Shown piece after piece: positions 1 to 12,666 of a stretch of DNA of 27,500 bases; the first letter of the stretch is position 1, and the number at the start of each line of letters is the position of its first letter. The DNA is taken from positions 1-27,500 of the forward strand of contig JAHBMJ010001262.1 of the NCBI GenBank assembly GCA_018398765.1. The letters are read 5' to 3'. Position numbers and translations under genes: made by a program. Below the pieces are notes generated by a model. That model had not been told where the DNA came from, made no database searches, and saw nothing but the letters and a program-made list of their open reading frames with translations. The DNA is from Chromera velia (Eukaryota; Sar; Chromeraceae).

Positions 1-1
1 C

Positions 2-871
2 TCCGTCTCGCCCTCCCCACAAAGCGATGCCAACACGCCCTCTACCAACAACAGTGCATCTATATCCTCCTCCTTGAATTTGAAAAGCGATTCCGTCAAC
101 CAAATCCCTGGACTCGTCTACTCCACTATGGACGTTGGTTCCTCAAAACCCTTCTCCCCACCCACTCCTCCTGAGGTTCCTCAAGCCCCAGTGCACTTCA
201 TTCACCTTTTTCTTGAAGGAGACTTCAGCGAAAACCTGTTTGGGCTCTCAGCTCAGACTGTTTGTAAGCTGTTTGACCTTTGTGTACAGGAGGATCTGCC
301 TTGCTGTCACGGCGCAGATTTTGTTAGACAAAGGGGCCTGGAGGCAGTTTTTCATTGTGACATGACGGAGAAGCATGCCAACGATGTGATTGCCGCCCGG
401 GATGGGCGCTCGCTCTTTTCTGTTCGCGGGTATGGAGACGCATTCCCTTCTTGTAAGGTGCGACTTCGTATCTGCAGAGAATCTTACCTTTCTGAATTAG
501 AGCAAGAAGAATGCAATGTGCAACGTTCTTTGCAGCAGCTCTTCTCTCTGCTTCCTCCCTCTGACCGCATGAGTCCTCGTCTGCGCTTCACTGCACAGAT
601 GACGACTCCCGCCGTCGTTTCCAATTCAGCAAAGAAGTCTTGGCGTCAGAGGGCATGGGATCAGATTCAAGACGAGATTGGCTTTCTCGAACAGTTCGAA
701 GAGGGGGAAGAACAAGCGTCCAGCAGAGAGAACCTCTCCTTTGACATGTCTTTCCCATCAGTCACACACGCTGTGCGGACTTTTGTCACGCTCGAAAACC
801 ATCCAGCAGGAGAAGGCGAGGGTGACCGACCTGGTCTTCAAAAGGGCAAGTTTGTTGCAACGTGGCTGTGA
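2..871 (+). CDS. Unrecognised protein, 3' terminal part of a gene
   Basis: The frame is open from the left edge of the window to a TGA at 869-871, so the 5' end lies outside. I do not recognise a family. The first 60 or so codons are rich in Ser, Pro and Asn. A mixed globular part follows, with several Cys (for example around nt 290-310) and a KSWRQRAWDQIQDEIGFLEQ stretch that looks helical and amphipathic. The first in-frame ATG is at 128, but the upstream codons look equally coding, so I do not place the start there. The stop lies 53 bp before one arm of a 28-bp inverted repeat, so the gene may be interrupted by, or belong to, the neighbouring mobile unit. Coding status is fairly likely; function is unknown. 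Confidence 0.5.
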   Translation, partial: SVSPSPQSDANTPSTNNSASISSSLNLKSDSVNQIPGLVYSTMDVGSSKPFSPPTPPEVPQAPVHFIHLFLEGDFSENLFGLSAQTVCKLFDLCVQEDLPCCHGADFVRQRGLEAVFHCDMTEKHANDVIAARDGRSLFSVRGYGDAFPSCKVRLRICRESYLSELEQEECNVQRSLQQLFSLLPPSDRMSPRLRFTAQMTTPAVVSNSAKKSWRQRAWDQIQDEIGFLEQFEEGEEQASSRENLSFDMSFPSVTHAVRTFVTLENHPAGEGEGDRPGLQKGKFVATWL

Positions 872-923
872 GACAGTGAGAGCAGACTGAGTATGAAGCT
901 TAGCAATGGGAGTTTGTTCTGTG

Positions 924-951
924 ACCTCCCTGAACCTAATGTCCACTTGAA
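924..951 (+). repeat. Left arm of 28-bp inverted repeat
   Basis: It is identical to the reverse complement of 2694-2721. It is followed by an A-run and then, at 961-1013, by a sequence resembling 2631-2687 (CGCGCCTGCGGCG, then TCAAG and CTATCTAAA). Confidence 0.9.
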
Positions 952-1013
952 AAAAAAATATCAAGATCGTCCGCGCCTGCGGCGTGGCCAATCAAGTCTA
1001 TCTAAATTTGTGG

Positions 1014-1345
1014 CCTAGCAAATCTCATTCAAAGAATATAAAAAAAAATTAAAAAATAATAATGTATAAATTAGTATAAATAAATCGATATATTGCCTTT
1101 AAAATACTATTCATGCCTAGGTTTTGTACATATCATCATATATAATCATACAATATCAATATTACATCCTAGATTACATCATACATAGCTTGGTGCCAGT
1201 ATATGGTCATATATAACATCTCTATTCATTCATCTTCTGAATCAGAATCAGTAAGATTGCTCAACCTGCAGATTTCACGGGCTTGCACCTGCGTTTGGTG
1301 AGCTCGCACTCTGAGACCACGCGCTTGATAAAGAGCAAGCCTCTT
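1014..1345. other. AT-rich non-coding stretch
   Basis: There is no open frame of note. Bases 1040-1240 are strongly AT-rich with TATA/ATAAA words. A perfect 8-bp stem (AAGAGCAA at 1331-1338 with TTGCTCTT at 1349-1356) surrounds an AATAAA on the minus strand, which could serve 3'-end formation of the minus-strand frame beside it. Confidence 0.5.
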
Positions 1346-1507
1346 TTATTGCTCTTGTCTCTCTGCCTCTCTCTGCTGGGCCTCACTCTGTTCCTCCCCA
1401 GCTACTGCCAGAAAATTTGAAGACGAAGAAGTTTGGGCAGAGCCTGCAAGCAGAGAAGCAACTTGTTGTGATGAAGACATAAGAAAGGGGGAAGGTGCGG
1501 AGACCGT

Positions 1508-2386
1508 TCACGAAAATCTGTATTCAAAATTTGTCTGCAGTGTCTCTCCTGAGTGGGGAGACCACTGCTGTCTCGCATCTGCGTACAAGTCAAACACAAT
1601 TGCCCTTCCCACTTCCTCAACAGGATTTTTTCCCTCAGTGAAGGCAAAAGAGCGGGTACGAAGCTCATTTCTGGCCTCCTGCTTGCTCAGTGAAGACAAG
1701 CCGTTCACTGAAATTGCTCTCTGTCTCTCTCGCCTTCTCTGCCTCACTGCGTTGAACTGTTGAGTGCGTGCTACAAATTGATCTCCCCATGAGACCATAT
1801 AGGAGCGAAGTTCGAAATTGAAGAACAAAGATGCAGGCTTGAACGCCCCCCTTCCCACTTCCTGATTGAATTTCACGATGCACCCTCCCTGAAACTCAAC
1901 AGCACAACTAAAGTCTGACAGAGGGACGAGGTCCATGCAGTGCGCGACTCCATGGTCGAGGAAGAACTTCCCGTCTCCATCTCTTCCAAGAGGTGTGATC
2001 ATAGCGTATCCTTTCTTAACATCTGATTTTTTGATTGACTGTCTGCAATACAGTCTTCCTGCTGATAACCCTTCCTGGCGTGCGATACAAAGCTCTTCAA
2101 CATAAGCGAACATGCAATGCACTGCTGCTTTTTTTCCGTCTGTAAGTTCGATTGACATCAACTCATACACACTATGCACTTGAAACCCATTCCCTTCTCT
2201 ATCGTTTTCGATCACAGCTTGCTTTGTCTGTGACCGAAAACGCAGGCGTCCTTGCTGCTGTCTATTTAACCGTGCCACATAATCCCACCCCACCCCACCA
2301 ACCTTTACGTTGTGTGGAAGGAGTAACCCCGAGGGTGGAGTTGGGGGTCCGGGTGTCGTACGAGGAGTTTCCTGCCGGAAAGCCTT
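1508..2386 (-). CDS. Unrecognised protein inside the inverted-repeat unit
   Basis: This is an open frame of about 292 codons read leftwards, with TGA at 1508-1510. No ATG opens it: the frame begins after a TGA and a good acceptor (CTTGCAG) ends at 2387, so I start it as an exon in phase 0 at 2386; the upstream exon is not identified. The product has a Pro-rich start, a compact central region with several Cys and His (around KKAAVHCMFAYVEELC and FFLDHGVAHCMDLV), and a basic RQRRRERQR stretch. I recognise no transposase triad, zinc finger or recombinase signature. After the TGA the same frame stays coding-like to a TAA at 1346-1348. It sits centrally between the inverted repeats, so it may be the unit's own gene. 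Confidence 0.5.
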   Translation of the reverse strand, partial: KAFRQETPRTTPGPPTPPSGLLLPHNVKVGGVGWDYVARLNRQQQGRLRFRSQTKQAVIENDREGNGFQVHSVYELMSIELTDGKKAAVHCMFAYVEELCIARQEGLSAGRLYCRQSIKKSDVKKGYAMITPLGRDGDGKFFLDHGVAHCMDLVPLSDFSCAVEFQGGCIVKFNQEVGRGAFKPASLFFNFELRSYMVSWGDQFVARTQQFNAVRQRRRERQRAISVNGLSSLSKQEARNELRTRSFAFTEGKNPVEEVGRAIVFDLYADARQQWSPHSGETLQTNFEYRFS

Positions 2387-2541
2387 CTGCAAGTCTCAGT
2401 TTCTCTTAGACTCCGGCAAAGCAAGATCAACCACCAACACTTTGTAGGCAATACTTCTGATGCTGTGAATCCTTCTTCTGTTGGGTTAGATACATTTACA
2501 CTTCGGGAGACGGGTGGACACGCATGAAGCTGCGATTCTTT

Positions 2542-2559
2542 AGCATGCAGCTGCATGCT
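2542..2559. repeat. 18-bp perfect palindrome
   Basis: AGCATGCAGCTGCATGCT equals its own reverse complement. It contains TGCATGC-type words on both halves and abuts the 33-bp repeats. Confidence 0.9.
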
Positions 2560-2564
2560 GCCTT

Positions 2565-2689
2565 TCAAGACACCGCCCGCGCCTGCGGCACGGCCGGTCA
2601 AGACACTGCCCGCGCCTGCAGCGCTGCCTTTCAAGACACCGCCCGCGCCTGCGGCGCGGGCGTTCAAGCCTATCTAAAAATGCGGCCCC
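2565..2689 (+). repeat. 33-bp minisatellite, three units plus a variant
   Basis: TCAAGA-type unit starts lie at 2565, 2598 and 2631, exactly 33 bp apart, and a diverged TCAAGC start is at 2664. Each unit carries CCCGCGCCTGCRGC. The period is a multiple of three, so the array is open in several frames as 11-residue repeats, but nothing shows that it is translated. Confidence 0.85.
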
Positions 2690-2693
2690 ACCA

Positions 2694-2721
2694 TTCAAGT
2701 GGACATTAGGTTCAGGGAGGT
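2694..2721 (-). repeat. Right arm of 28-bp inverted repeat
   Basis: It is identical to the reverse complement of 924-951. Its outer edge coincides with a splice-donor-like GTATGT at 2720-2725. Confidence 0.9.
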
Positions 2722-2784
2722 ATGTTGTGTTTCTTATTTCTCTGTTTTCTTTCCTTTTTATCTCCCTTTCCTCTTCTCTTACAG

Positions 2785-3014
2785 ATAAAAGGCACGAGCA
2801 CAATGACCAAACGGTTTTTTTCCGAATTGTTCATCCCTTTGACCCTTCGAACGCCTTTTTCGTGCATCTATTCCAATCCTTGTTCTCCCTCTTCATTGGT
2901 TTGCTCTGTCTGCTCTCAGTACCTTGGATTGGTTTGACTGTCGCAGCCTTCTATAGTGGGGGACAGCACTTAAATCGATTAAGCGTCATGATTCAGGCGC
3001 CGGGTTTCAGCTAG
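2785..3014 (+). CDS. Possible terminal exon encoding a hydrophobic segment
   Basis: A long pyrimidine tract ending in CTCTTACAG (to 2784) looks like a strong acceptor. Behind it, one frame is open to TAG at 3012-3014 and encodes a strongly hydrophobic stretch (from AFFVHLFQSLF through LLCLLSVPWIGLTVAAF) that could be one or two membrane segments, followed by a short polar tail. A donor-like GTATGT at 2720 would give a 65-bp intron, but the upstream frame that should join has a stop at 2707-2709, so no complete gene can be built. A second frame from an ATG at 2722 gives a 71-residue product and is an alternative. Neither is recognised. Confidence 0.3.
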
Positions 3015-3267
3015 CAGACGGCAGCCCCACCCCGATGAGTGATGCAGGTCTGGCAAAGGGGCAATACAGCATTGTCCTAGACTCATGCATTGCATGATGG
3101 CCTATAGACCGATCAATAATGATGTATGATGATGATGATGATAGTCTTCATTCTTTCTTTTGAATTTGCAGATCGACTTTCAATTCTATTTACTTGAACT
3201 TCTTTTCCGGACAGAAAGGAGCGCTTGCAGAAGTGGGTTCCGGGCCGTCATTCAGCGCGTCAATGCT
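3015..3267. other. Spacer between the possible exon and the GET3 3' end
   Basis: No coding signal is evident. A short GAT microsatellite lies at about 3120-3141. The stretch would include the GET3 3' untranslated region on the minus strand. Confidence 0.5.
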
Positions 3268-5889
<2,622 letters not shown>

Positions 5890-6560
5890 TTCGACTCACA
5901 AATAGCAAACTCAGAAGACTCTTTTTTGTCTGACAGTTCGGTGGGAAACTTCACACGTTACGTCTCCTCGTGCAGTCTCTCGACAAATTCAGAACAGAAA
6001 GTCTTCACTGTCTCCTCGGAAATTACTGCAGAAGGTATGAAGGAATTTCTGATGCAAGAGAAGCAAGGTACGACTACAACTGCCCAGTGAGCCAGAGTGG
6101 ATCGGGCAAATATGGGCAACTGATGTCGGACATTGGAGGAGACTCATTGTGCGCGGATCGTTTGAGGGGAAAATAGTTTTTGTCATCCTTGCATGCAAAG
6201 ATATTAATAATTGGAGAGGTCGTGCACACCGATACGCGGGCAAATACACGCCCGGAGAGGCGACAAGAAAATACGGCGTTTAATACGCGGGCAAAGGTTG
6301 GAAAGTTCAACGAACAAAAAGCATGCATGCACGATCGGAAAGTCAAGCCGGGCTATATATATATAGCTTTCGGACCGTGTACATAAGGAACCCCCTCTCA
6401 GCATCGATGAGAGGATTCACTGACTTTGAAAGGTGGCAGTACAATCAACAGTACTCACACTATCCGTAGAAGACTGTGTACATGGAGCGAGTGGCCCATC
6501 ATTCTGATGGAAGGGAGCAGAAAGTCGATAGATAGTTCTATTGCATGGTGAGCAATCGGC
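5890..6560. promoter_or_regulatory. Divergent intergenic region between GET3 and the secreted-protein gene
   Basis: The 671 bp separate two outward-reading start codons, so the region probably carries both promoters. ATACGCGGGCAAA occurs twice in direct orientation (6232-6244 and 6283-6295). A TATATATATATA run lies at about 6354-6365 and TGCATGC words lie near 6190 and 6321. No transcription start can be fixed. Confidence 0.45.
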
Positions 6561-8898
6561 ATGAGGGTCAGTGAGGCGCTCTCTCTCCCGCTGTGGGTGG
6601 GGCTGCTGCTGTTTTTCTTGATCAGCAGCACCCATGCCATCAAGCGCCCCCGAGCCATTCTGGCCAGAACAGAGATGACAGCGGACGGAGAGGTAGCTTT
6701 GACGAATCTCAAAGCTGGAGTGCATGCTCGGAACAAATCCGCCAAACAGTCCCAGAAGCAAAAGACAGACAAAGCACCACAAAAGGAACTTCCCACACCA
6801 ACACGAATACCTGTAAGAGAGAAGCCCTCAACGGCCCTGGTGGAAAAGCAGGCCTCCTCCCCTTCTCTCACGCAAACAGAACGGTCCGAGGAGGTATCAC
6901 AACGAAGACAGTCAGACACACAAACAGGCCCTAAGGGACTCAATGACCGTACGCCCTCCTTTCAGCAGCAGGAACAGCAAACAACCAATGACAGCAATGC
7001 AGGCCAGTCCCCACTCCAAGAGAGCATGACTGCAGCCAACGCAACGAAGAAGAAGAACGATGCCCCGACCCCCGTGCCCCCCCCCATGGACTCCCAACCC
7101 CCCCCTCCGGACCACCAGAGTGTACAGCCGAGTGCAAGTACAACTGACACGGGCCCGTCTACACAGGACGAGGCGAGCTCTTCGACTGTCTCTGCCTTCT
7201 CGGAAAGCACAGAGGGACAAGGCACAGCTGAAGTTGAGGTTGTCGAAAGCTCGAAAGGAGAGTTGAATGAGTCAGACCAAAGGGGGGGTTCTGATTCTGC
7301 AGAGGGGCAAGGGGAGGGGCAGAGTTTGAGTGAGGTCCACGAGCAACGGGTTGAAGCAAGCGCGGACGGAGAAGGAGAAAAAGAAAAAGAGTCGACAGAA
7401 GAAGGAGAGGAAGGACAGAGCTCCTTTGTCTCCTCTGCCGAAGGATTTCCGTCCCCCTCTTCCTCACCTCGCTCCTCACCCCCCTCTCCCCCCACGCCCC
7501 AGGCAGACGCCTCGGAAGCACCCGAAAGCGAAGCCGCACCAGACGACAGCAGCAATGATTCCCATACAGAATCGCCTTCCCCTTCCGCCGAGTTTGAACG
7601 CGACGCTGTGTCACTGGAAGAGGAAGGCGCTTACCCCCGCCAGTCCTCCTCCTTTCTTTCCGACCCCATACCGCCCGCCCTTCTCCAGAGAGTCCAGGAC
7701 GCCCTGGTGCTCATTGATCGTTATGAGAGGAGAAAGGCCTATGATGAGAAGTGGAAACGACAGACTGAGGCCTTCCGCCGTGCAAAAAGAGACGCCTCCA
7801 TTGCGCATGCTGCCGTCTTTGCGGAGCGCCGAAGGCAAAGGAACGCGAGGGTGGAGGCTGCACGACAAGCGGCTGAGCTCATGGGCGCACGCAGTCATGC
7901 AGAGGCTCTGCGGGAGCTTTCACGACGAGTGGCGCCAGTGGCTGCTAGCTTCAACGGCCTGGCAGGGGAGGTTCCCCACAGCCCCAGTCCGTTAGCGAGA
8001 GAGGTGCAAAGACAGTTGAGGGGTAGTGCCGATGACATTTCACCCCATTTGCTTGACAGTGGGAGGAAAAGTTCCATTGCGTGGAACGCTGCAGGGGTGA
8101 TTGCAAATCCAGTAGAGCACTGGGAAGCGAACCGGCCCCTTCTGCAGACCCTCATGGATGCCGATGAGGTCCGGTCTAGCCCTAAGACGATTCCGTGTTT
8201 GGTGGCGTTGACTCCCGATCCTGCTTCCTCAGACGAATCCGAAACGATGGAGTCTCATGCCCTCGCGTTCGGTCTGCCGTCTCCCGGCTCGAGGGCGTTT
8301 TTCGACAGAGGCCCGCAGGTGTTGGAGGCACTCGAGCCAGACACTGCAGACTTCAGCTGGATCGGGGGTCCAAGAAATTGGAGGGAATTTCGGTGGAAGG
8401 CTCTGAAGGAGTCGGGAGTCACCACGCTTCTCTGGAGGCCTTTTGAGATGGAGAGAAAGTGGAGGGTCAGTCCATCATTGCCAGCACGCAAAACATACTA
8501 CATGCATACCCATTCACGTGATGAAGCCCATTGAAGAATCACGCACTTGTATTTTGAATACCGTTTGACATGAAAGGTCGGTGAGGCAGTCTGGGAGACG
8601 AAAGAAAGAATCGCGAGACCTGATGGAAAGGCCGATCGAAGAATCGGAGGACTGGCATGGGGAAAGAACGGAACGTTGTGGCGGCAAGCTTTTCCCCTCA
8701 GACCTGGTTGCGCTCAGTCCTTTACTCGCTTTCAACGTGCTTCTGCTGCGTGCGTGGGTGGGTGAATGAGTGAGTGAGTGAGTGTGTGTGTGTGTGTGTG
8801 TGTGTGTATGTTTATGTGTGTGCGTGTGCGTGTGTGTGTATGTTTATGTGTGCGTGTGCGTGTGCGTGTGCGTGTGCGTGTGCGTGTGTGCGTGTGCG

Positions 8899-8938
<40 letters not shown>

Positions 8939-10565
8939 TTTCGCGGCACAGCGTTTGATCCTCCGTTCTTCTTCGCTCTCGACTGAATTACAGTCCTTTC
9001 TCACGTGCCTCCTGCACAATTCATCTTCTCTATCATTCACAATTCATCTTCTCTATCATTCCCCCTCTCCCCCCCTCTCTTCTGCAGGGTCTCTGGCCTG
9101 CTCTGTCCTCCCGCAGCTCCCACTGGAGACTGGCAGACGACGACGACCCCATGTGCAGAGCCATCAGGGAGCCCAAGGTGAGGGAGGATCAAAGAGGCAA
9201 GGGTGAGGGAGGTGAGGGGGGATCAAAGAGGCAAGGCCCGTCGGGCGCGTTGATCGAGTGCTCTCTCTCTTCCATGTGTGCGCTTTCAAAGGGTAAAGAA
9301 GTTCCGAGGATATGATATCTGATCAGAACGTACATAGAAGACTGCATGCAAGCACTTGTATGAATATCTATTCACAAGATGTGTGCATGCATGCATGCAG
9401 GTGTTCCAACAGGCGCTCCCGAGGGGCATGGAGGTCCACCCTCTGGATGTCTGGAAGGCCAATGCGAGAGTGCGGCAGATTCTCCATGAAGCGTCAGTGA
9501 GTCGGTGCATGCACGTGCGTGTGTGGATAAGACGGGGGAGGACGTCTGTGTTTGTGAGAGAAGGGAGAAACAAGATCACACACACATTCTCACGTACAGA
9601 CGGAGGGAGAGAGAGAGAAGGTGTTTTCGGCCTCCTGCATGCGGTGCAAGGTTCCGGTTCTGCCTGTTTGGCAGCTTCTCTCTCCATTCCTTCCCTTTTC
9701 TCTTCTTTTGTGTGTTTGCAGGCTGACTATGCATGGCGCTCGGACAAGTTGTCTCTGGAAGAAGAAGCGGCAGGTGGGGGGGAGAGACCTCTCTCAGAAG
9801 GGTTCGTCTATGTCTCTGGGAGACGAAGAGGAAGAGGAGAATTTTCAGAAGGGGGAGGGGGAGGAGGTGAGGACAGAGAAGGCGTCGGTGTTGGCAATCC
9901 GGTTGGACTCTCTTCAGAACACAGACGGTAACGTGTTTGAGTTCACAGCTCGGGGGTTTACTCGGGGTCCTGCTCGATCGTTCTCTTTGAAGGGAGACGG
10001 ACAGGCAGAGGACGAATTTGAGCCTCGGTTGGGGTTCATCAGACCGTTGTGGCCCTCTGGCCCGTTCACTCATCTTCTATTTCGGCCGGTTGACTCGGAG
10101 GCCAACAGGAGAGTCTCGGAGTTCTTCTTGGCATCGGCCAGTGAGGTGATGAGCTGGCAGAGGTTGCGGCCAGGAGAGGCAGGGGACAAGTGGAGAGAGG
10201 AGTGTGATGAGATGAAACAAAGGTTAGAGAGCCCCTTATTTGTTGACCCTGACATTCTCTGGGTCTCTGGTTACTTTGGCCTCGACATTCCTTGGCTGTA
10301 CTCCCGTGATGCTCCCTCCGTCTCCCCTTCTTCTGAAGGGAAGCGGTCCAGAACAGATCTCCAGTCATGGAGGTTTCTAGAGATTTTCATGAACTCTCAC
10401 CAAGGGGAGGACAACTCTCTTGCCACAGAAAAGCCCACACAGGTGGGAGCAGAGGACGAAATGGCGGACAGTCAAGGGGGGTCGTCTCGTCCTCAACCGG
10501 CTTTGGGGGGTCTGTTGGTCTTCTGCTTGATCTTGCTCCCCCTCATTCCATCAAAAGGATTGTAG
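6561..10565 (+). CDS. Secreted low-complexity protein with C-terminal hydrophobic tail, multi-exon
   Basis: Proposed exons are 6561-8465, 9088-9177, 9401-9496 and 9722-10565; the first three joins are in phase 0 (donors GTCAGT, GTGAGG, GTGAGT; acceptors TGCAG and TTGCAG). The product is about 960-980 residues. Residues 1-26 form a clear signal peptide (hydrophobic core LWVGLLLFFLISS, cleavage after THA). About 27-355 is Ser/Pro/Glu/Gln-rich and probably disordered; about 373-455 is Arg/Ala/Glu-rich and likely coiled coil; the rest is globular with many Trp. The end (ALGGLLVFCLILLPLIPSKG) is hydrophobic with almost no tail, as in GPI-anchor signals. The last exon needs a one-base frame change near 9774-9822: either a 49-bp intron or an indel in the G7 run at 9776-9782. 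Family not recognised; it is probably a surface or endomembrane protein. Confidence 0.6.
8466..9087 (+). repeat. Intron with GT/GTGCGT microsatellite and a 23-bp duplication
   Basis: The first intron of the secreted-protein gene has a GTCAGT donor and a TTCTGCAG acceptor. About 8766-8934 is GTGT/GTGCGT/GAGT repeat. A 23-bp unit is repeated in perfect tandem at 9015-9037 and 9038-9060. Confidence 0.7.
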
Positions 10566-12070
10566 CAGATCGATCCTTGAGAACGTTCTTGCAATCAACG
10601 CGTACAATTGAAAACACATTCACACACACACACTTACCGTTCCACGGACACTTTACTGGATGGCGACCTGGACACGAAATGTTCGAGCCGGACTTCAAGA
10701 ACTGCCAACGCATGTCTGAGAAAGAATTTTAAGCAGCTTCGAAACGCAGATCAGACCATTGACCGCTGAGTTGTGTATAAATGCGGCCTATTTTGAAGGT
10801 ACAGTGGCTACTGTGGCCTAAAAGACAGTCGTGCTCAATCAGATCCTTTATCATTTATTTTTTATCTTAAACTCTTATGAAAGACTTTTTTTATTAATAT
10901 ACTTTTATGCATAATACATTGTAATTCTTATTATAATTCCATCTTATCTACTGTGGCTATTTACTAGGCTATTTATTTTTTTATACACATTCTAGGACAC
11001 ATGCATTTAGACTATAGCATTTAGATCTAGTTTTAGTACTGCATGTTTTCTAGACTGTTTTAGTTCTGCTTTCATTTTTAAATCTAAAAATAATCTACAT
11101 ATACGTTCATTTTTTAATAAACTCCAAGTCGATAATTTCAAATCATTCCAAAAAAATCTAGTTTCAAATTTTCATAATTTTAAATTTTTACTTGGTTTCT
11201 AGCTTAGTTTAGAATTTTTAAAGTAATTTGTTTATCAAATTATCTAAAAAGTTTTTTACTATAGTTTGAATATTAGTTTCTTTATTTTTTATGAAATTTT
11301 GTCACAATTTTTGTGTGGATCTAACTAATTCTGATTCTGATTCTAAGACAATATTAAACACAGGTCATCTACAGACTTCACTCTAAACTTATGCACGTTT
11401 ATAAAATGTCTGTCATTCTCAGATATGATTGTCTGAGACTCTGAGTCACAGAAAGCTAATCAGCAGCATGGCAGTACGTCTGAAAGAGTCGGAAAGACTG
11501 CAGCATGGAACTTCAACTTAAAATTAATATCAATTCAAAAACGATAGAGTCGGATAGACTAGAATGAATAGACTAGTATTTGAAATAGAATAGACACAGT
11601 TGAGAGAGCTAACAGAGTGCAGGCAGATGCAAACACAGACCGGCATAAGAAGGACAAACCCAGAGACATACGGAGACACACCAACATAGATCGATACAAA
11701 TAGACATAGACAGAGAGACGGAACAAGAAAGAGTGCACAGGGATGGACAAACAGTGACGTTACAGATGGACAAACAGTGACGTAGATATAGACACAGACC
11801 AGCAAAGACCGACAGAAACAGAGACACTGAGACAGACTCTGAGACAGAGACAGAGACAGAGACAGGCACAGGCACAGGCACAGATACGCAGATCCTCCAA
11901 AAGACACCGACAGACTACAAATTTTTTCCTTTTTTTGCCTTTTTTTCTTTTCACACAACCAAATATAGGTGACAGACACAGACAGATAGACTCCATGTTT
12001 TCCTTTTCCAACTTTTTATGTTTTTTTTTTCCTGCGTTCTTCATGTACATGACAAAAACAAACAAAGAAA

Positions 12071-12101
<31 letters not shown>

Positions 12102-12486
12102 CGAATGAGGGAAAGCGTAAAAGACAAAAGAACAAAACGACCGTGACGAATCAAACAACGTGGGCAGGAGGTCCGAAAGGTGAGAGTTATACGCCCCTTA
12201 CCTCCACGCCTCCCGACAGACCTTCACGAGATCACTGGGTTCACACGCTAATTCTCTGTTGCACGAGAAACAAACACATACAACATAGCGCGAACCCGCA
12301 CCGTCATGTTCTTTAGACACGGGGTGGGGGGGCACTGGGGCGCCCCTGCGGAGGGGGATTCTTCTGATGCTGTGTCTTCGTATGTCGCGGAAGGACTCTT
12401 TCAGCGGTAACGAAACTCTCACAAACAGACTACATGTTTCCCTTCTTTTCTTCACAGACTGGCAGACTATAAGGTTTCTTTCCTTC

Positions 12487-12518
<32 letters not shown>

Positions 12519-12666
12519 CAGCCAGACAAACCAAACAGGCAGCCAGACAGAAACACAGATACAGATATACATTTCATAGAGAGACACAGCCATTTTCTGG
12601 TAGAATCCAGAGGTGATTTCTCCATGTTATGGATCTCAGGAAGGAAGCAGTCTCGTAGGGTGAATC
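10566..12666. other. Gene-poor spacer, AT-rich then simple repeats
   Basis: No convincing coding frame on either strand. Bases 10780-11400 are very AT-rich. From 11600 to 11890 the plus strand is a degenerate CAGAGA/GACA repeat ending in CAGGCA units; 12060-12098 is GAAA repeat; about 12488-12518 is a CAGA/ACAG array. The right end probably contains the 3' untranslated region of the oxygenase gene. Confidence 0.6.

Larger units (their letters stand above)
924..2721. mobile_element. Putative TIR element bounded by 28-bp perfect inverted repeats
   Basis: Bases 924-951 (starting ACCTCCCTGAACC) are the exact reverse complement of 2694-2721; the match stops at both ends of the 28 bp. Inside the right arm are three 33-bp GC-rich units, and a single related unit lies just inside the left arm, but in the same (direct) orientation. 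One minus-strand open frame fills the centre. This is the layout of a short TIR DNA transposon, but I see no target-site duplication, no recognisable transposase motif, and subterminal parts that are direct rather than inverted. An alternative is two copies of an interspersed repeat in opposite orientation. Confidence 0.45.

Noticed and set aside
6912-7995. Frames overlapping the secreted-protein gene on both strands
   Set aside because: They are shadows in GC-rich low-complexity sequence; the main frame has signal peptide, length and splice support.
9774-9797. 24-bp intron ending in CTCTCAG
   Set aside because: Its length is a multiple of three, so it does not repair the frame, and it is shorter than a workable intron.
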